From the NCBI GenBank assembly GCA_964036045.1, contig OZ038381.1:123139708-123203707 (forward strand): a DNA stretch of 64,000 nucleotides, written 5' to 3'. The translations under genes and the position numbers were made by a program. Position 1 is the stretch's first letter; each line of letters begins with the position of its first letter. The notes beneath the pieces are model-generated. The model saw only the letters and a list, made by a program, of their open reading frames with translations. It was not told where the DNA came from and ran no database searches. This document shows, in pieces, positions 1 to 10,375 of this stretch. This DNA is from Eutreptiella sp. 'Long Island Sound 2002' (Eukaryota > Euglenozoa > Euglenophyceae > Eutreptiales > Eutreptiaceae).

Positions 1-22
1 TCGGCCTGCTGGCCACTGGCCA

Positions 23-1539
23 TCATGGCCATCCGCAGGCCGGTGGACACTGCCGACATCTGGCCGGCGCACACCTCGGCCTGGGCATGCCACGCTTGTG
101 CGCCGGCCAGGAGGTACCGGACACCGGCGGCACTGCCCCCCTGTCACCCGGGGGGGGCTCGGCACCCTCAGGCCTCTCCACTGCTTGTGCTGGCTGTGCC
201 GCTGGCTTTGCCTTGCGCGACGTCGCCAGGTCGCGCTCCAGAGTTTTCACCTTGGCGGCCAACCGGTCACGCTCCTTGGTGACGTCCGCCAACCGCGACT
301 CGGAGTCCCGCCTGTCCTCGTTGGCCCTGGACAGACGGGCCTCGAGGTCGCGGTTGGCGGCCACCGCGCTGATCGCGCGTGCCTCCCACGCCCCCGCCCG
401 CTCCTTCTCCACCCACTCGGGCACAGAGGCGCTTGGTGCGCCCTCGAAGGTTGACTCACTCGTTGGGTCGTGCCCATGTTCTACTCCTTCGTGTGCCATG
501 CTTTCTCTTGCATCCTTCTCTCTCTCCCTCTTTCTCTTCACAGGGTTGGCATCCACCTCCTCGACTGAGAGGGCCCGGAAGGCCGACTGAAGTCCCTCCA
601 GCGAGTAATCAACCACGTCCACTGGCCCATGTAAGGGCACCGAAGCCCCCCTCTGCCCCCGCCCCCCCACCGGCTCCGCCTGCTCCGCCCGCACCGCCCG
701 CTCCGCCGGGGTGGCCGTACGCGGGGCTTTGGGGGGGGGGGGCTCCGTGTCCCCTTGGGGGCGCCCTTTCCGCTTGCGGGTGGGGGGTTCGTCCTGCTCC
801 TCGACGTCAATGACGTCAGCCACCCCCATCTTCCCGTGCCTCCCCACATGGACGCGCATGGCAAGCCATGCCACGTCCGCCCACTCGGGCCTCCGCTGGT
901 CCCAACCCGTGAGCACATTCAGCCCAAAGACCCCAGCCGTGGTCACCGTCCCCTCCTGCACAATCCGCAACACCGCGGTCTGCACCCGCCAGTGCCCACT
1001 CACAGCCTGTAGGCAAACATGCCCACCAGCTCCTGCCCCGCGGGCAGGTTGGGCCCCCCCTTGACAACAATGGGGCAGGGGAAGGAGATGCGGAAGGTGC
1101 CCTGCACCCCCCGGGACTCCAACACCATGTCCCACAGGTCACTGAGATGCCGCTGCCGCCCATCGGGCCCGGGCGGCACCTGCTGGGTCCAGGCCGGATC
1201 CGGCTGCCTGGCGGCCAGGGTGACCCGGTCCAGGCGGGGGTCGGTGTGGGCCTCGCCCAAGTCGTCGCGGGACGGCATGGGCACCACCACCTCGCGCGCG
1301 ACATGCCCCGTGGCGGTGCTGGCCTCGCTGCCGGTGCCTCCCGCACGTCCAGAGCGCCGCGAACCCTCACTACGCACACCGCCGGCCTCGCTCGGCGGCC
1401 GTCCACCACCGGTGCCTGCGGGCTGGTCGCCACCGGTGCCTCCGGGCCGCTCGGCATGCTCCTTGGGCAATCGGGGCCGGGGCTTGTACTTGCGCTTGCT
1501 GTGGTGCCGAATATCCGGCGACCACGCGGTGAACGGGAC
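23..1539 (-). CDS. E1 coiled-coil exon of the dioxygenase fusion gene (3' part runs off the window)
   Basis: The exon opens after CTGCAG at 1,540 with V-P-F-T-A-W, the same kind of start as in E6 (LNVTPF) and E8 (VPIHYANF). It runs through a basic, Pro/Gly-rich stretch, then a globular part around GHWRVQTAV (about 985-955), an acidic/basic linker with KRKGRPQGD, and a long heptad-like helix (about 450-180) rich in E, R, K, A and L with DLEARLSRANEDRRDSESRL. The frame changes once near 1,015-1,030, so there is an indel or an unseen short intron. Coiled coils in all elements sit at this position, which suggests oligomerisation of the dioxygenase fusion. Partner and substrate are unknown. Confidence 0.6.
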
Positions 1540-1851
1540 CTGCAGATGTGAAGAAGTGTGCAAGGCACAAATTGAGAAAGGGGGAGTGGGCACGAGGCAA
1601 TGCAAGAACAAAAGGAGCAAATTGGACGAAATTCCCAGAAATTCGTACGAAATTCGTACGAAATTCGTACGAATTTCGTACACATTTCGTGCGAATTTCA
1701 AATTTCCAGAATATTCACGCAAATTTATTCACGTGAAATTCGTACGAATTTCGTACGAATTTCGTACGAATTTCGTACGAATTTCACGTGAATTTCGTCA
1801 AATTTGCCAATAAACAAAGCAAACACACAAGCAAGCACACCCTACACTCAC
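1540..1851 (-). repeat. E1 intron filled with TTCGTACGAA palindromes
   Basis: On the minus strand the intron starts CCCAG|GTGAGT at 1,851 and ends CACATCTGCAG| at 1,540. Between 1,625 and 1,800 it holds about a dozen overlapping copies of AATTTCGTACGAATT. The same motif recurs at the right end of E1 (8,885-8,930). The equivalent intron in E5, E6 and E8 holds a different palindrome. Confidence 0.75.
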
Positions 1852-2780
1852 CTGGGCATGTGATGCTCCATGCCCCGGTCTTCGCGCACTTGGGCGACCG
1901 CCACGCTGGGGCCGTGTTCGCCAGATGCCACAGCGTGGTCGGCCGCTCCGGGGGGGCAATGCCGGTCATGGCGAAGTGGATCTCCGACTCCGCATCGGTA
2001 TTGTCCCCCTTGCACACCTCCAGCTGATGCACGCTGCCCACGAAGAACGGCATGCACTGCTCGCCGACCTCGATGCGGCGAGGTCGGAGGCCGGGCCCGA
2101 CCGGGAGAGGAAGGTGGGGTGGAAGGGGCGGGTGGGGGGGCGTGCCGGGACCGACTCGGGCGGGTCGGCGAAGAGGGCCTGGGCAGCATCCCCCTCCCAC
2201 AACCCCACCCTCCCAACCGCCCCCTTCCCCACCCGGAACAGCTGGTCCACGCTGGGGAAGTCCCAGCTGGACAAATCCCCCGCAACCTCCAAGGCCTCCT
2301 TGGGGGGGGTGGGGTCCAGGTGTGTGGTGTTGGGCTGGTGGTGTTTGTGGGCGTGGTCGGGGGTCCACAAGTGAAAAAGAGCCCCCTGCAGCCCATCCTT
2401 TGAGTCGGGGAGGGCAGGCAACCCATGGTGGCGGCTGGTGGCCACCATCAGCAACATGTCCCCCCGATGCAGCTCAACGGTGTCCCAGCGCGCCACCCCC
2501 GCCTCCCCCAGGGCCGTCCCCGCCTGCACCGCCACCTGGTAGTCCTCTGACAAGCAGAGGAAGCTACTTAGGTGGCACCCTGAGATGTCCCTGCTGTTGA
2601 GGGGGAGCACCTCAGGGTGGGTGGCGACATCGGTGTGGGGGAGGTGCGGCCCACTCCCCACACTCGCCACGATGACGCTACCCGGCGTCATTGGGTGGAG
2701 GACCCCAACCCCAGGGACACTTTCGGTGAGGTGCGGGTGGAACTTCTTGAAGAGAGGCCCCCCCACCCCCGACCCTGTAC
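1852..2780 (-). CDS. E1 2OG-Fe(II) dioxygenase, C-terminal exon
   Basis: This continues the gene started at 8,804 after removal of the 5.1-kb insertion. It reads G-T-G-S-G-V-G-G-P-L-F-K-K-F-H from 2,780. The iron-binding HxD triad start is seen as PHTD in GPHLPHTDVATHP and the distal His in ATSRHHGLPALPD, followed by GALFHLWTP, the usual double-stranded beta-helix order. The frame then shifts near 2,080-2,160, around C/G runs, to a readable tail (FFVGSVHQLEVCKG...) that ends in Cys residues before the donor site at 1,851. Family: phytanoyl-CoA/prolyl-hydroxylase type fold. Substrate not deducible. Confidence 0.65.
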
Positions 2781-2956
2781 CTGCGGCTCAATGGTGGCTA
2801 AGTGGAAATGTGAAGTTGGGGCTCATTTGGGGCTCAGTTGTCCATTGCGGTGTCTTTGTGCTTGTTTGTTGTGCGTTTTGCATACTAGGTAGTGTGCATT
2901 TAATGTTTTTAGAAGTTTTAGATACTCACTTGGTCAAGGTTCAAGGTGGGGGGTAC

Positions 2957-4915
2957 TTTTTTTGGCGACGGCTCAGTTGACTGAGCGCCCGACTAAGCCG
3001 TCACTGAGCCGTCACTGAGCAGGCTCACTGAGCGCTCACTGAGCGCTCACTGAGCGCGCCCAATGGCTCAGTGAGCGCTAAGTGAGCGCTCACTGAGAGC
3101 TAATTGGGGGCTCACTCAGGGCACACTCGGGAGTTTCTCCCCCTTTCCGCCCTCTCTTCCCACCCTTGCTGGCCCACACTTCACCCTTTTCACACCAACA
3201 TTGGTCCGCAGTTCTCACCACGTCTTTTCGCCAAGAACTTGAGCGTGCATGCACACATACATACTTGCATACATGTACCCGTGGCGACAAACACACAAAC
3301 ATTCAAACACACACACTGCGTCAAGGACACAAATATCCAAGCACATACACACACATACACCATACACACGTCCACACACACATGCACATGCACAAATTGA
3401 CAACCACATTCATTCTTGTGTGCAATCATCTTGCGTGTACATAAACACGTGGCCACATTGAACCATGTGAAGTGAAGGGCTAAGGAGAGATAGTTACGGG
3501 GTTGGGGTTCGGGGATATGAACCTAACCATTTGCGAGGGTGTTCCTTGTTGCCTTATGACAATGGCACCCCCCCCACACACACACACACGGGCGCGCGCG
3601 CCATCAAGCACAAATAGGGCACAGTGGATATTGCTCGCTTTTGTGAGGTTGATCATGCAACCATCGTGACCTACACCATGACACACTCATTTCCCTCCCT
3701 CCTTATCCCCTCCCGTCCCCTTTTGCCATGCCTGATCCCCCCGCTTACCCCATGCCAACCGCTTCTCTTATCTTGCCTGTCGCGTTCCCTTGCCCTGCCC
3801 TTGCCATGCCTTCCGTATTTGCTGGCCATGGCATCGAGTGCATGATGGTGGCGGCAATGACGATGACCTTTGCAGGTATGTTGTGCTAGTGTGTGTGTTC
3901 GCGGGTGTGTGCTTCTGCCCATGCGCATGTGCGCAAGTGTGGATGGTTTGTTCCCTCTTGGTTTCTCTCATTTAGTGTGTTTGTATGTATGTTTGTGTGT
4001 GAGTCGGGGGGGGGGGGGGGCTTGCTTGGATCGATGCAAGGGTGAAGGTGTCCTTGTGCGTCGCTGTGAGTGTGTGACTGCACTCTTTGGCTTCCGGTTG
4101 TCTAGGTTTGTGTGCGTACGGGGATGCGTGAATGTGTGTACGCGCAGGTGTGTGTGTGTGTGTGTGCCAATGTGTGTGTGTGTGTGTCTGTGTGTTGCAG
4201 CTTTTGCAGCCGTTGTTTTGAATCCTGTTGTTGGTTTTGGTGTTGTGTGGCATAGGCTTTGATTGTGTGCGCATAACATTGTGTTTGTGGCTGCAGACGC
4301 AGTTATGTTTGTGTTTGTGGTTGTGGCTGTGGTTCTGGGCTTGCGTGAGGTCGTTGCCATGGCTGACGTGGTAGCTGTCGTTCTTGGTGTGGTTATGGTA
4401 GTGGCTTTGGTTGCGGCTTTGCTTGTGGGTGTGGGTGTGGGTGTGGGTGTGGGTGTGGGTGTGGGTGTGGGTGTGGGTGTGGGTGTGGGTGTGGGTGTGG
4501 GTGTGGGTGTGGGTGTGGGTGTGGGTGTGTGTCTGCAAGCTGTGTTGTGTGTGGATTTGGTTGTGGTTGTGTTAGTGTGTGTGGCCCTGGCTGTGGCGAA
4601 GGCTGCAGTTGCAGCTTTCACTGTGGCTGCAGCTGTTCTTTGCGTTCTGGCTGTATCTGTGGTGGGGGGGGGTAAAGGACTACAAAGAGGGGGGCTCAAA
4701 TCACCATCCACCCCCTCCCAAAAAAGACCGCACCAAGTTTACAGTGGCAGTGTACAGTGACAGTGTACAATGACAGTGTATAGTGAGAGCATACAGTGAG
4801 TGTAGAGTGACAGTGTAGAGTGCTAGTATAGAGACTTGGGCGTTGTGGCGGACGTACTGTGTGTGGGGATACATTCTATGAGACCTTGGGGAGTACAGTG
4901 TACAGTGTACAGTGT
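2957..4915. repeat. Left arm of the foldback element
   Basis: Pairs in inverted orientation with 5,838-7,695. It begins at CGACGGCTCAGTTG, followed by several GAGCGCTCACTGAGC palindromes (2,990-3,110), then CACA-rich DNA, a G run at about 4,008-4,020 and a (GTGTGG)n tract at about 4,425-4,530. Long frames here only translate the CA/GT repeats and are not genes. Confidence 0.8.
4427..4529 (+). repeat. (GGTGTG)n minisatellite, about 17 copies
   Basis: Uninterrupted hexamer tract in the left arm. Its mirror (CACACC)n in the right arm is shorter (about 12 copies at 6,212-6,283), so the arms differ in repeat number. Confidence 0.9.
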
Positions 4916-5105
4916 ACAGTGACAATGTACAGTGATAGTGTATAGTGACAGTGTGCAGTGGCAGTGTGCAGTGTGCAGTGACAGCGTACTGTGCCAGAAT
5001 ACAGTGTACCATGTACAGTGACAGTAGACAGCGACACCATTGACAGTGTACATGGATAGTGTACAGTGACAGCGTACAGTGACAGTGTACAGTGACAGTG
5101 AACCA
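4740..5105. repeat. (ACAGTG)-type tandem array, left of the palindrome centre
   Basis: Imperfect 6-12-bp units such as GTACAGTGACA repeated through the interval, containing the short arm segment 4,820-4,910 that also pairs with 5,840-5,940. Confidence 0.8.
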
Positions 5106-5262
5106 TGAGTGAGCCCTCACTGAGCGCTCACTGAGCCATTTGGCGCGCTCAGTGAGCGCTCACTGAGCCATTTGGAGCGCTCACTGAGCGCGCGAAACGG
5201 CGCAGTGAGCGCGCCAAATGGCTCAGTGAGCGCTCAGTGAGGGCTCACTCATGGTTCACTGT
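5106..5262. repeat. Central palindrome of the foldback element
   Basis: ATGAGTGAGCCCTCACTGAG... reads back on itself from both sides of about 5,185 with a GCGCGAAACGGCGC centre. The units GAGCGCTCACTGAG are the same as near both ends of the element, so the palindrome family marks ends and centre. Confidence 0.85.
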
Positions 5263-5840
5263 CACTGTACACTGTCACTGCACACTGTGTATTGCACACT
5301 GCACACTACACACTGTGTATTGCACACTGCACAGTGCATACTGTGTATTGCACACTGCACACTGCACAATGTGTGTTACAAATTGCACACTGCACACAGC
5401 AATGCACACTGCACACTGTAATGCACAATGCACACCCTGTAATGCACACTGCGCACTGTGTATTTCACACTGCACACTGCACAGTGCACCGTGTGCAGTG
5501 TGCAATACCCAGTGTGCAGTGGCACACTGCACATTGCGCAGTGCACCGTGTGCAGTGTGCAATGCCCAGTGTGCACTGTGCAGTGTGCAATCCACAGTGT
5601 GCAGTGTGCATTACACAGCGTGTAGTGCGCAGTATACACTGCGCACTGCACACTGTGTACTGCACACTGCACACTGTAATGCACACTACACACTGTGTAT
5701 TGCACACTGCACACTGTAATGCACACTGCAATCTGTATCATGCACACTGCACACTGTGCATTACAAACTGCACACAGCACGTTGTCATGCACACTGCACA
5801 CTGTGTATTGCACACTGCACACTGCACACCGTGTGTTACA
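5263..5840. repeat. (CACTGCACACTG)-type tandem array
   Basis: Degenerate repeats of TGCACACTGCACACTGTGTAT across almost 600 bases. Reading frames here are repeat translations rich in H, T, C and are not coding. Confidence 0.85.
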
Positions 5841-7695
5841 CTGTACTCCCCAAGGTCTCATAGAATGTATCCCCACACATAGTACGTCCGCCACAACGCC
5901 CAAGTCTCTATACTAGCACTCTACACTGTCACTCTACACTCACTGTATGCTCTCACTATACACTGTCATTGTACACTGTCGCTGTACACTGTCTGTAAAC
6001 TTGGTGCGGTCTTTTTTGGGAGGGGGTGGATGGTGATTTGAGCCCCCCTCTTTGCAGTCCTTTACCCCCCCCCCCCCCCCCCACAGCTACAGCCTGAACC
6101 CAAAGAACAGCTGCGGCCATAGTGAAAGCTGCAACTGCAGCCTTCGCCACAGCCAGGGCCACACACACTGACACAACCACAACCAAATCCACACACAACA
6201 CAGCTTGCAGAAACACACCCACACCCACACCCACACCCACACCCACACCCACACCCACACCCACACCCACACCCACAAGCAAAGCCGCAACCACAGCCAC
6301 TACCATAACCACACCAAGAACGACAGCTACCACAACAGCCATGGCAACAACCGTACGCAAGCCCAGAACCACAGCTACAACCACAAACACAAACATACCT
6401 GCGTCTGCAGCCACAAACACAATGTTATGCGCACACAATCAAAGCCTATGCCACACAACACCAAAACCAACAACAACATCCAAAACAACAGCTGCAACAC
6501 ACACACACACACACACACCTGCGCGTACACACATTCACGAATCCACATACACGCACGAACCTAGGCAACCAGAAACCAAAGAACGCAGTCACACACTTAC
6601 AACCACTCACGCACGAAGCCACCTTCACTCACACATCGATCCATGCAACCCCCCCCACACACACACACAAGCAGACATACAAACACACTAAATGAGAGAA
6701 ACCAAGAACGAACAAACCATCTACAGCTGCGCACATGCGCATGGGCACAACTACACACGCATGCAAGCACACACACGCACATCCACACACATAATAGCAC
6801 AACATACCTGCAAAGGCCATCGTCCTTGCCGCCACCATCATGCATGTGATGCCATGGCCAAAAAATAGGAAAGGTAGGACAAAGGGGACGGGACAGGCAA
6901 GAGAACAGAAGGGCTACGCACGAGGGAAGCGGGGGAACGCAGCATAGCGAAAGGGGAGGAGAGGGGATAAGGAGGGAGGGGGATCAACGTGTCATGGTGT
7001 AGGTCAAGATGGTTGTGTGATCAACGTCACAAAAGTTAGCAATGTCCTTTGTGCCCTATTTGTGCTTCATGGTGTGTGTGTGTGTGTATGGGGGGGGGGG
7101 GTGCCATTTTCATGAGGCAACAAGGAACACCCTCGCAAATGGTTAGGTTCATATCCCCGAACCCCAACCCCGTAACCATCTCTCCCTAGCCCTTCACTTC
7201 ACCCGGTTCAATGTGGCCATGTGTTTATGTACACGCAAGATAATTGCACACAAGAATGAATGTGGTTGTCAATTTGTGCATGTGCATGTGTGTGTGGACG
7301 TGTGTATGGTGTATGTGTGTGTATGTGCTTGGATATTTGTGTCCCTGACGCAGTGTGTGTGTTTGGATGTTTGTGTGTTTGTCGCCACGGGTACATGAAT
7401 GCAAGTATGTATGTGTGCATGCACGCTCAAGTTCTTGGAGAAAAGACGTGGTGAGAACTGCGGACCAATGTTGGTGTGAAAAGGGTGAAGTGTGGGCCAG
7501 CAAGGGTGGGAAGAGAGGGCGGAAAGGGGGAGAAACTCCCGAGTGTGCCCTGAGTGAGCCCCCAATTAGCTCTCAGTGAGCGCTCACTGAGCGCTCACTG
7601 AGCCATTAGGCGCGCTCAGTGAGCGCTCAGTGAGCCTGCTCAGTGACGGCTCAGTGACGGCTCAGTCGGGGAGCTCAGACAACTGAGCCGTCGAA
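5841..7695. repeat. Right arm of the foldback element
   Basis: Inverted copy of 2,957-4,915, including the (CACACC)n tract and a run of GCTCAGTGAGC palindromes, closing with CAACTGAGCCGTCG at about 7,695. The arms look highly similar by eye, with indels in the simple repeats. Confidence 0.8.
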
Positions 7696-7893
7696 AAAAA
7701 GAAACCCCCCCGGTCAAATCCTCTTGGCCTAGGGATTGGTGTCCCTTTGGGGACATTCCAAAACCCCAACCCACTCCCGAAAGGCACAACTTTTCACATT
7801 AAACCCCTTGAAAAACACCACTTAGCCCCAAATGAGGCGTTTTAGCCCCAACTGAGCCCCAACTTCACATTCCCTAGTGAGCCGCAGGTATAC

Positions 7894-8804
7894 CCAAGTT
7901 GCTCTTGCTTTGCCAACGCCGGGGGAGCTCAGGATCCTTGGCCTGATCTTCACTCCGCGCGGCGTTGAAAAGGAGCTCAAAATTTTTTGCGACGACTTTT
8001 TCGTCCCTGCTGCCCCACGCCTTCATCACCTTGTTCCACCCCACCTCACAATCCCGTGCTTCCACAAGCCCCCGAAGCACAATGTAGCCGTTCCCATCAA
8101 CAAAGTTGAGGGGCGGCTGGGAGGGGCCAACCCTGTCGGGGGCGGGGTCGGGGTTGCCCATCACCCCATGTGGGGGGTCGGGAAGGGGTTCGGTGCGGAG
8201 GGGGGTTCACTCGAAATGAAGGGGGGGGCCATTGAGGCACCACGGTACCATTGCAAAGAAGTTGTGCTGTAGAAGGTGGGGTGGGTGAGGTCGGGGATGT
8301 GCACCTGGGGGGGGATGGTGGGATGGAAAGGGGCGATGCCCAAATCAGAGAAGGGGAAAAAAGAATGGTCTGCCGGTGCACCTGCAGCAAGATCCTGCAG
8401 GCACACCATGTCGCGGTGGGGGGGGGTATGGACGAGGTTAGTGGTGAGGTACACCTGGACGTGGGCGTCCTTAGGCTTCCCCACAGGGTTAGTGCGCATG
8501 GAATTGAGGAGCTGGTCAACACTGGAAGGGAGAGGGGTTAGATGCAGAAATTTAAGGGAGGGGAGTTGGCGGCGCAGTTCCCTCCACAAGGTTGTGGCCC
8601 ATCCCCTCCCCCCGAGGTAGGATTTGCGGGTGGGGCTGCGCATGTCCATGTGGATGCCCAGCCCACAACATCATCCACCCCTAGCGCCGCCGACAGGTAC
8701 GCCGCCTCCTCCAATTGATGGTGGGAGACGGGGAGGGCTTGGTAGTGGGCGAGGGTGTCGGCTGCGGGGTCGGGGCGAGAGGCCAGGCTGGCGAGCTGGG
8801 ACAT
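7894..8804 (-). CDS. E1 2OG-Fe(II) dioxygenase, N-terminal exon
   Basis: The first ATG is at 8,804 (MSQLASLASRPD). Downstream frames give LPSSVDQLLNS, HTPPHRDMVCLQDL and VHIPDLTHPTFYST, the last matching THIPDITHPTLYST of the E8 dioxygenase. The C-terminal end reads FVDGNGYIVLRGLVEA, the usual opening helix-strand of this fold, then RRWQSKSNLG and the donor at 7,893. Two frame changes occur, one near 8,620-8,650 and one near 8,160 beside G/C runs (for example the run at 8,221-8,228). A palindrome block and the element end lie just upstream, so the promoter should be in 8,805-9,202. Confidence 0.6.
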
Positions 8805-8879
8805 AGTCTGCTAGGACATTGTCAAAAGAGAATGCGAAGAGAGTTCGAGAGATGTGAGAAAGCGAAACAGTGGAAATGA

Positions 8880-9202
8880 GGGTAAATTTGTACGAATTCG
8901 TACGAAATTCGTACGGAATTCGTGCGAATTTCACATTCTCGTGAATCTGTGAATCTAGCGTGAATTTCTGCGTGAATTTGGGTGCGTGAATTTCACATTC
9001 ACGCGAATCTCACGAAATGTGTCTAACCATGCGGCTACTTCAAAACTGTAAATTGCACATATTTGTTGGATCTTACTTTGGGCGAAGGTAGCACGACAAA
9101 AGCACACGATAGCACCAAGTTACGAGCAAAACAAAGCAAAATTGGGTGAAATTCACGGTACCGTGAATCTCGGATTCAAACGGCCGGTTCACGAAGGGTA
9201 CA
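8880..9202. repeat. E1 right terminus with palindromes
   Basis: Holds TTCGTACGAA-type palindromes (8,885-8,930), then TTCAC/GTGAA motifs, the perfect palindrome TTCACGGTACCGTGAA at 9,152-9,167 and the end GTTCACGAAGGGTACA. Bases 8,975-9,202 are close to 22,515-22,741 of the MITE. Confidence 0.8.
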
Positions 9203-10078
9203 TTCTTCTCGCGTGTTCGCCAACCCGATTGCGCCTTGTTGGCCGTGGCGTGCTTTGCCAGCACGTGGCTGTCGCGCTCCTTCAGCAGCTCATCGACCCG
9301 TTGCCTCTCGCGACGCCCAGCAACCAGCTGTGCGTCCCGGTCCGCCAACGAGTCCTCCAACAGCTTCACTTTGCTCAGGGACCACGGACGATTTTTTTCC
9401 AGCGGACGTTTTCAACGCAACATCCTCACCCTGGGCTAGCTTCTGTTGCTGAGCCTCCACCTTCCGCAACATGTCGCTCCGCGCCTCATTCTCCCACCTC
9501 AGCCAAAAGGCTTCCACCCTTGCAGCGGGTGACGCCGTTTGCGCCACACCGCCGACCTCACGTGTCCCTGGCAGAACACCTCCAATTTCACTCAGTGGCA
9601 CACCACGCATTTTCTGCAGCTGGCCCCACTCGTCTTGGGTGCAAACGAGGGCCCACTTGTGCGAGCTGGGTGGCTGCATGTACATGATGGGAACGAGGAA
9701 AACTCCTTCTTCTTGCCCCTTCTTGTGTTTCACCCAAAGCGGGCAAAACACCGTCACCGACGGACCTGCCGCCTCCGGTCCAGACCCAACACCGGTCTTG
9801 GCACCCAAGGGCCACACCGACAAGCCCCGGAAGATCTTCCAATGGAGGATCCCAGCACGATCCTCCAAAAACACCATTCCCGCCTCCACATTGGCAATCT
9901 TGCCATACCCATGCACGTATTGGACGTTGAAATCACCAATTTCCGGAAACGCCACCAGATCAGCGGCTTCAGCAACGCCACTGGCGCCCGGTTGGGATGC
10001 AGCACTAGCTCCGGCTCCGAACCCAGCACTGCTGGCGGCGGGCCCGGGATCCAATAGCGCGAAGGGCAAGAAGTTCAC
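9203..10078 (-). pseudogene. E2 coiled-coil exon, truncated by the E1 insertion
   Basis: The frame starts near 10,078 with N-F-L-P-F-A-L-L, the same opening as the matching exons in E1, E6 and E8, and contains VQYVHGYGKIANVEAG, SVTVFCPLWVKHKKGQEEG and a charged helix (VEAFWLRWENEARSDMLRKV). A frame change at about 9,370-9,400 leads to a second helix KLLEDSLADRDAQLVAG that is cut at 9,203, where E1 begins. It corresponds to the region of E6 that carries YQIKGDSHSYVQTW. Broken by insertion, so not expected to be functional. Confidence 0.65.
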
Positions 10079-10084
10079 CGTAAT

Positions 10085-10375
10085 GTGAAGGATATGAACG
10101 AATGTGCTTGAATTTACTTGGATTTTGCGTGCCTAAATGACACATTTTGCGTGCTGGGTTGAAATTAGGTGAACACGCAAATACATGAATTTACGCATGT
10201 AAAGGACCTATTTTGCGTCACAGGTTGACATCAGGCAACGACGTAAATACGCCATTTTGCATGCGAAAATGACCCATTTTGCGTTTCTGCCATGCGTATA
10301 GCCGATGCGCAAATGATCCATTTTACGCGCGCAAAAACGGGGTAATTAGACACATTCTGCGGACATGGGCATTTG
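10085..10375. repeat. E2 palindrome block (ACGCAAA/TTTGCGT)
   Basis: Repeated TTTTGCGT and ACGCAAAT, including TTTTACGCGCGCAAAA at about 10,321. It sits exactly where the conserved intron between dioxygenase and coiled-coil exons lies in other elements, but clean splice sites are gone. The same motif recurs at 28,225-28,395. Confidence 0.7.

Larger units (their letters stand above)
2781..7893. mobile_element. Introner-like 5.1-kb foldback element inside the E1 dioxygenase gene
   Basis: The ends are inverted repeats, CTGCGGCTCA at 2,781 and TGAGCCGCAG ending 7,887, with matching subterminal bases (AATGTGAAGTTGGGGCTCA on both sides). On the gene strand the insert starts GTATAC at 7,893 and ends CCGCAG at 2,781, a legal GT...AG intron. 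Joining 7,894 to 2,780 gives AACTTGG+GTACAGG, in frame with the long dioxygenase reading frames on both sides; without splicing the frame hits TAG just inside the element. TAC flanks both sides and may be the target duplication or part of the end. No coding capacity of its own is evident: it is two inverted arms around microsatellites. Confidence 0.8.
1..9202. mobile_element. E1: large DNA transposon, right part (left end outside window)
   Basis: The right end reads ...CACGAAGGGTACA at 9,202 and matches both ends of the 487-bp MITE at 22,255-22,741, which fixes the terminal inverted repeat as TGTACCCTTCGTGAAC. Inside are a coiled-coil exon, a dioxygenase gene and two blocks of the palindrome TTCGTACGAA (1,625-1,800 and 8,885-8,930). 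E1 is inserted in the coiled-coil exon of E2: the E2 reading frame stops at 9,203. The transposase gene expected downstream of the coiled-coil exon would lie left of base 1. Boundary call is firm on the right, open on the left. Confidence 0.75.

Noticed and set aside
3968-4760. Long frames made of HTHTHT, TPTPTP or VGVGVG
   Set aside because: They only translate CA/GT hexamer repeats and occur in mirrored copies in the other arm.
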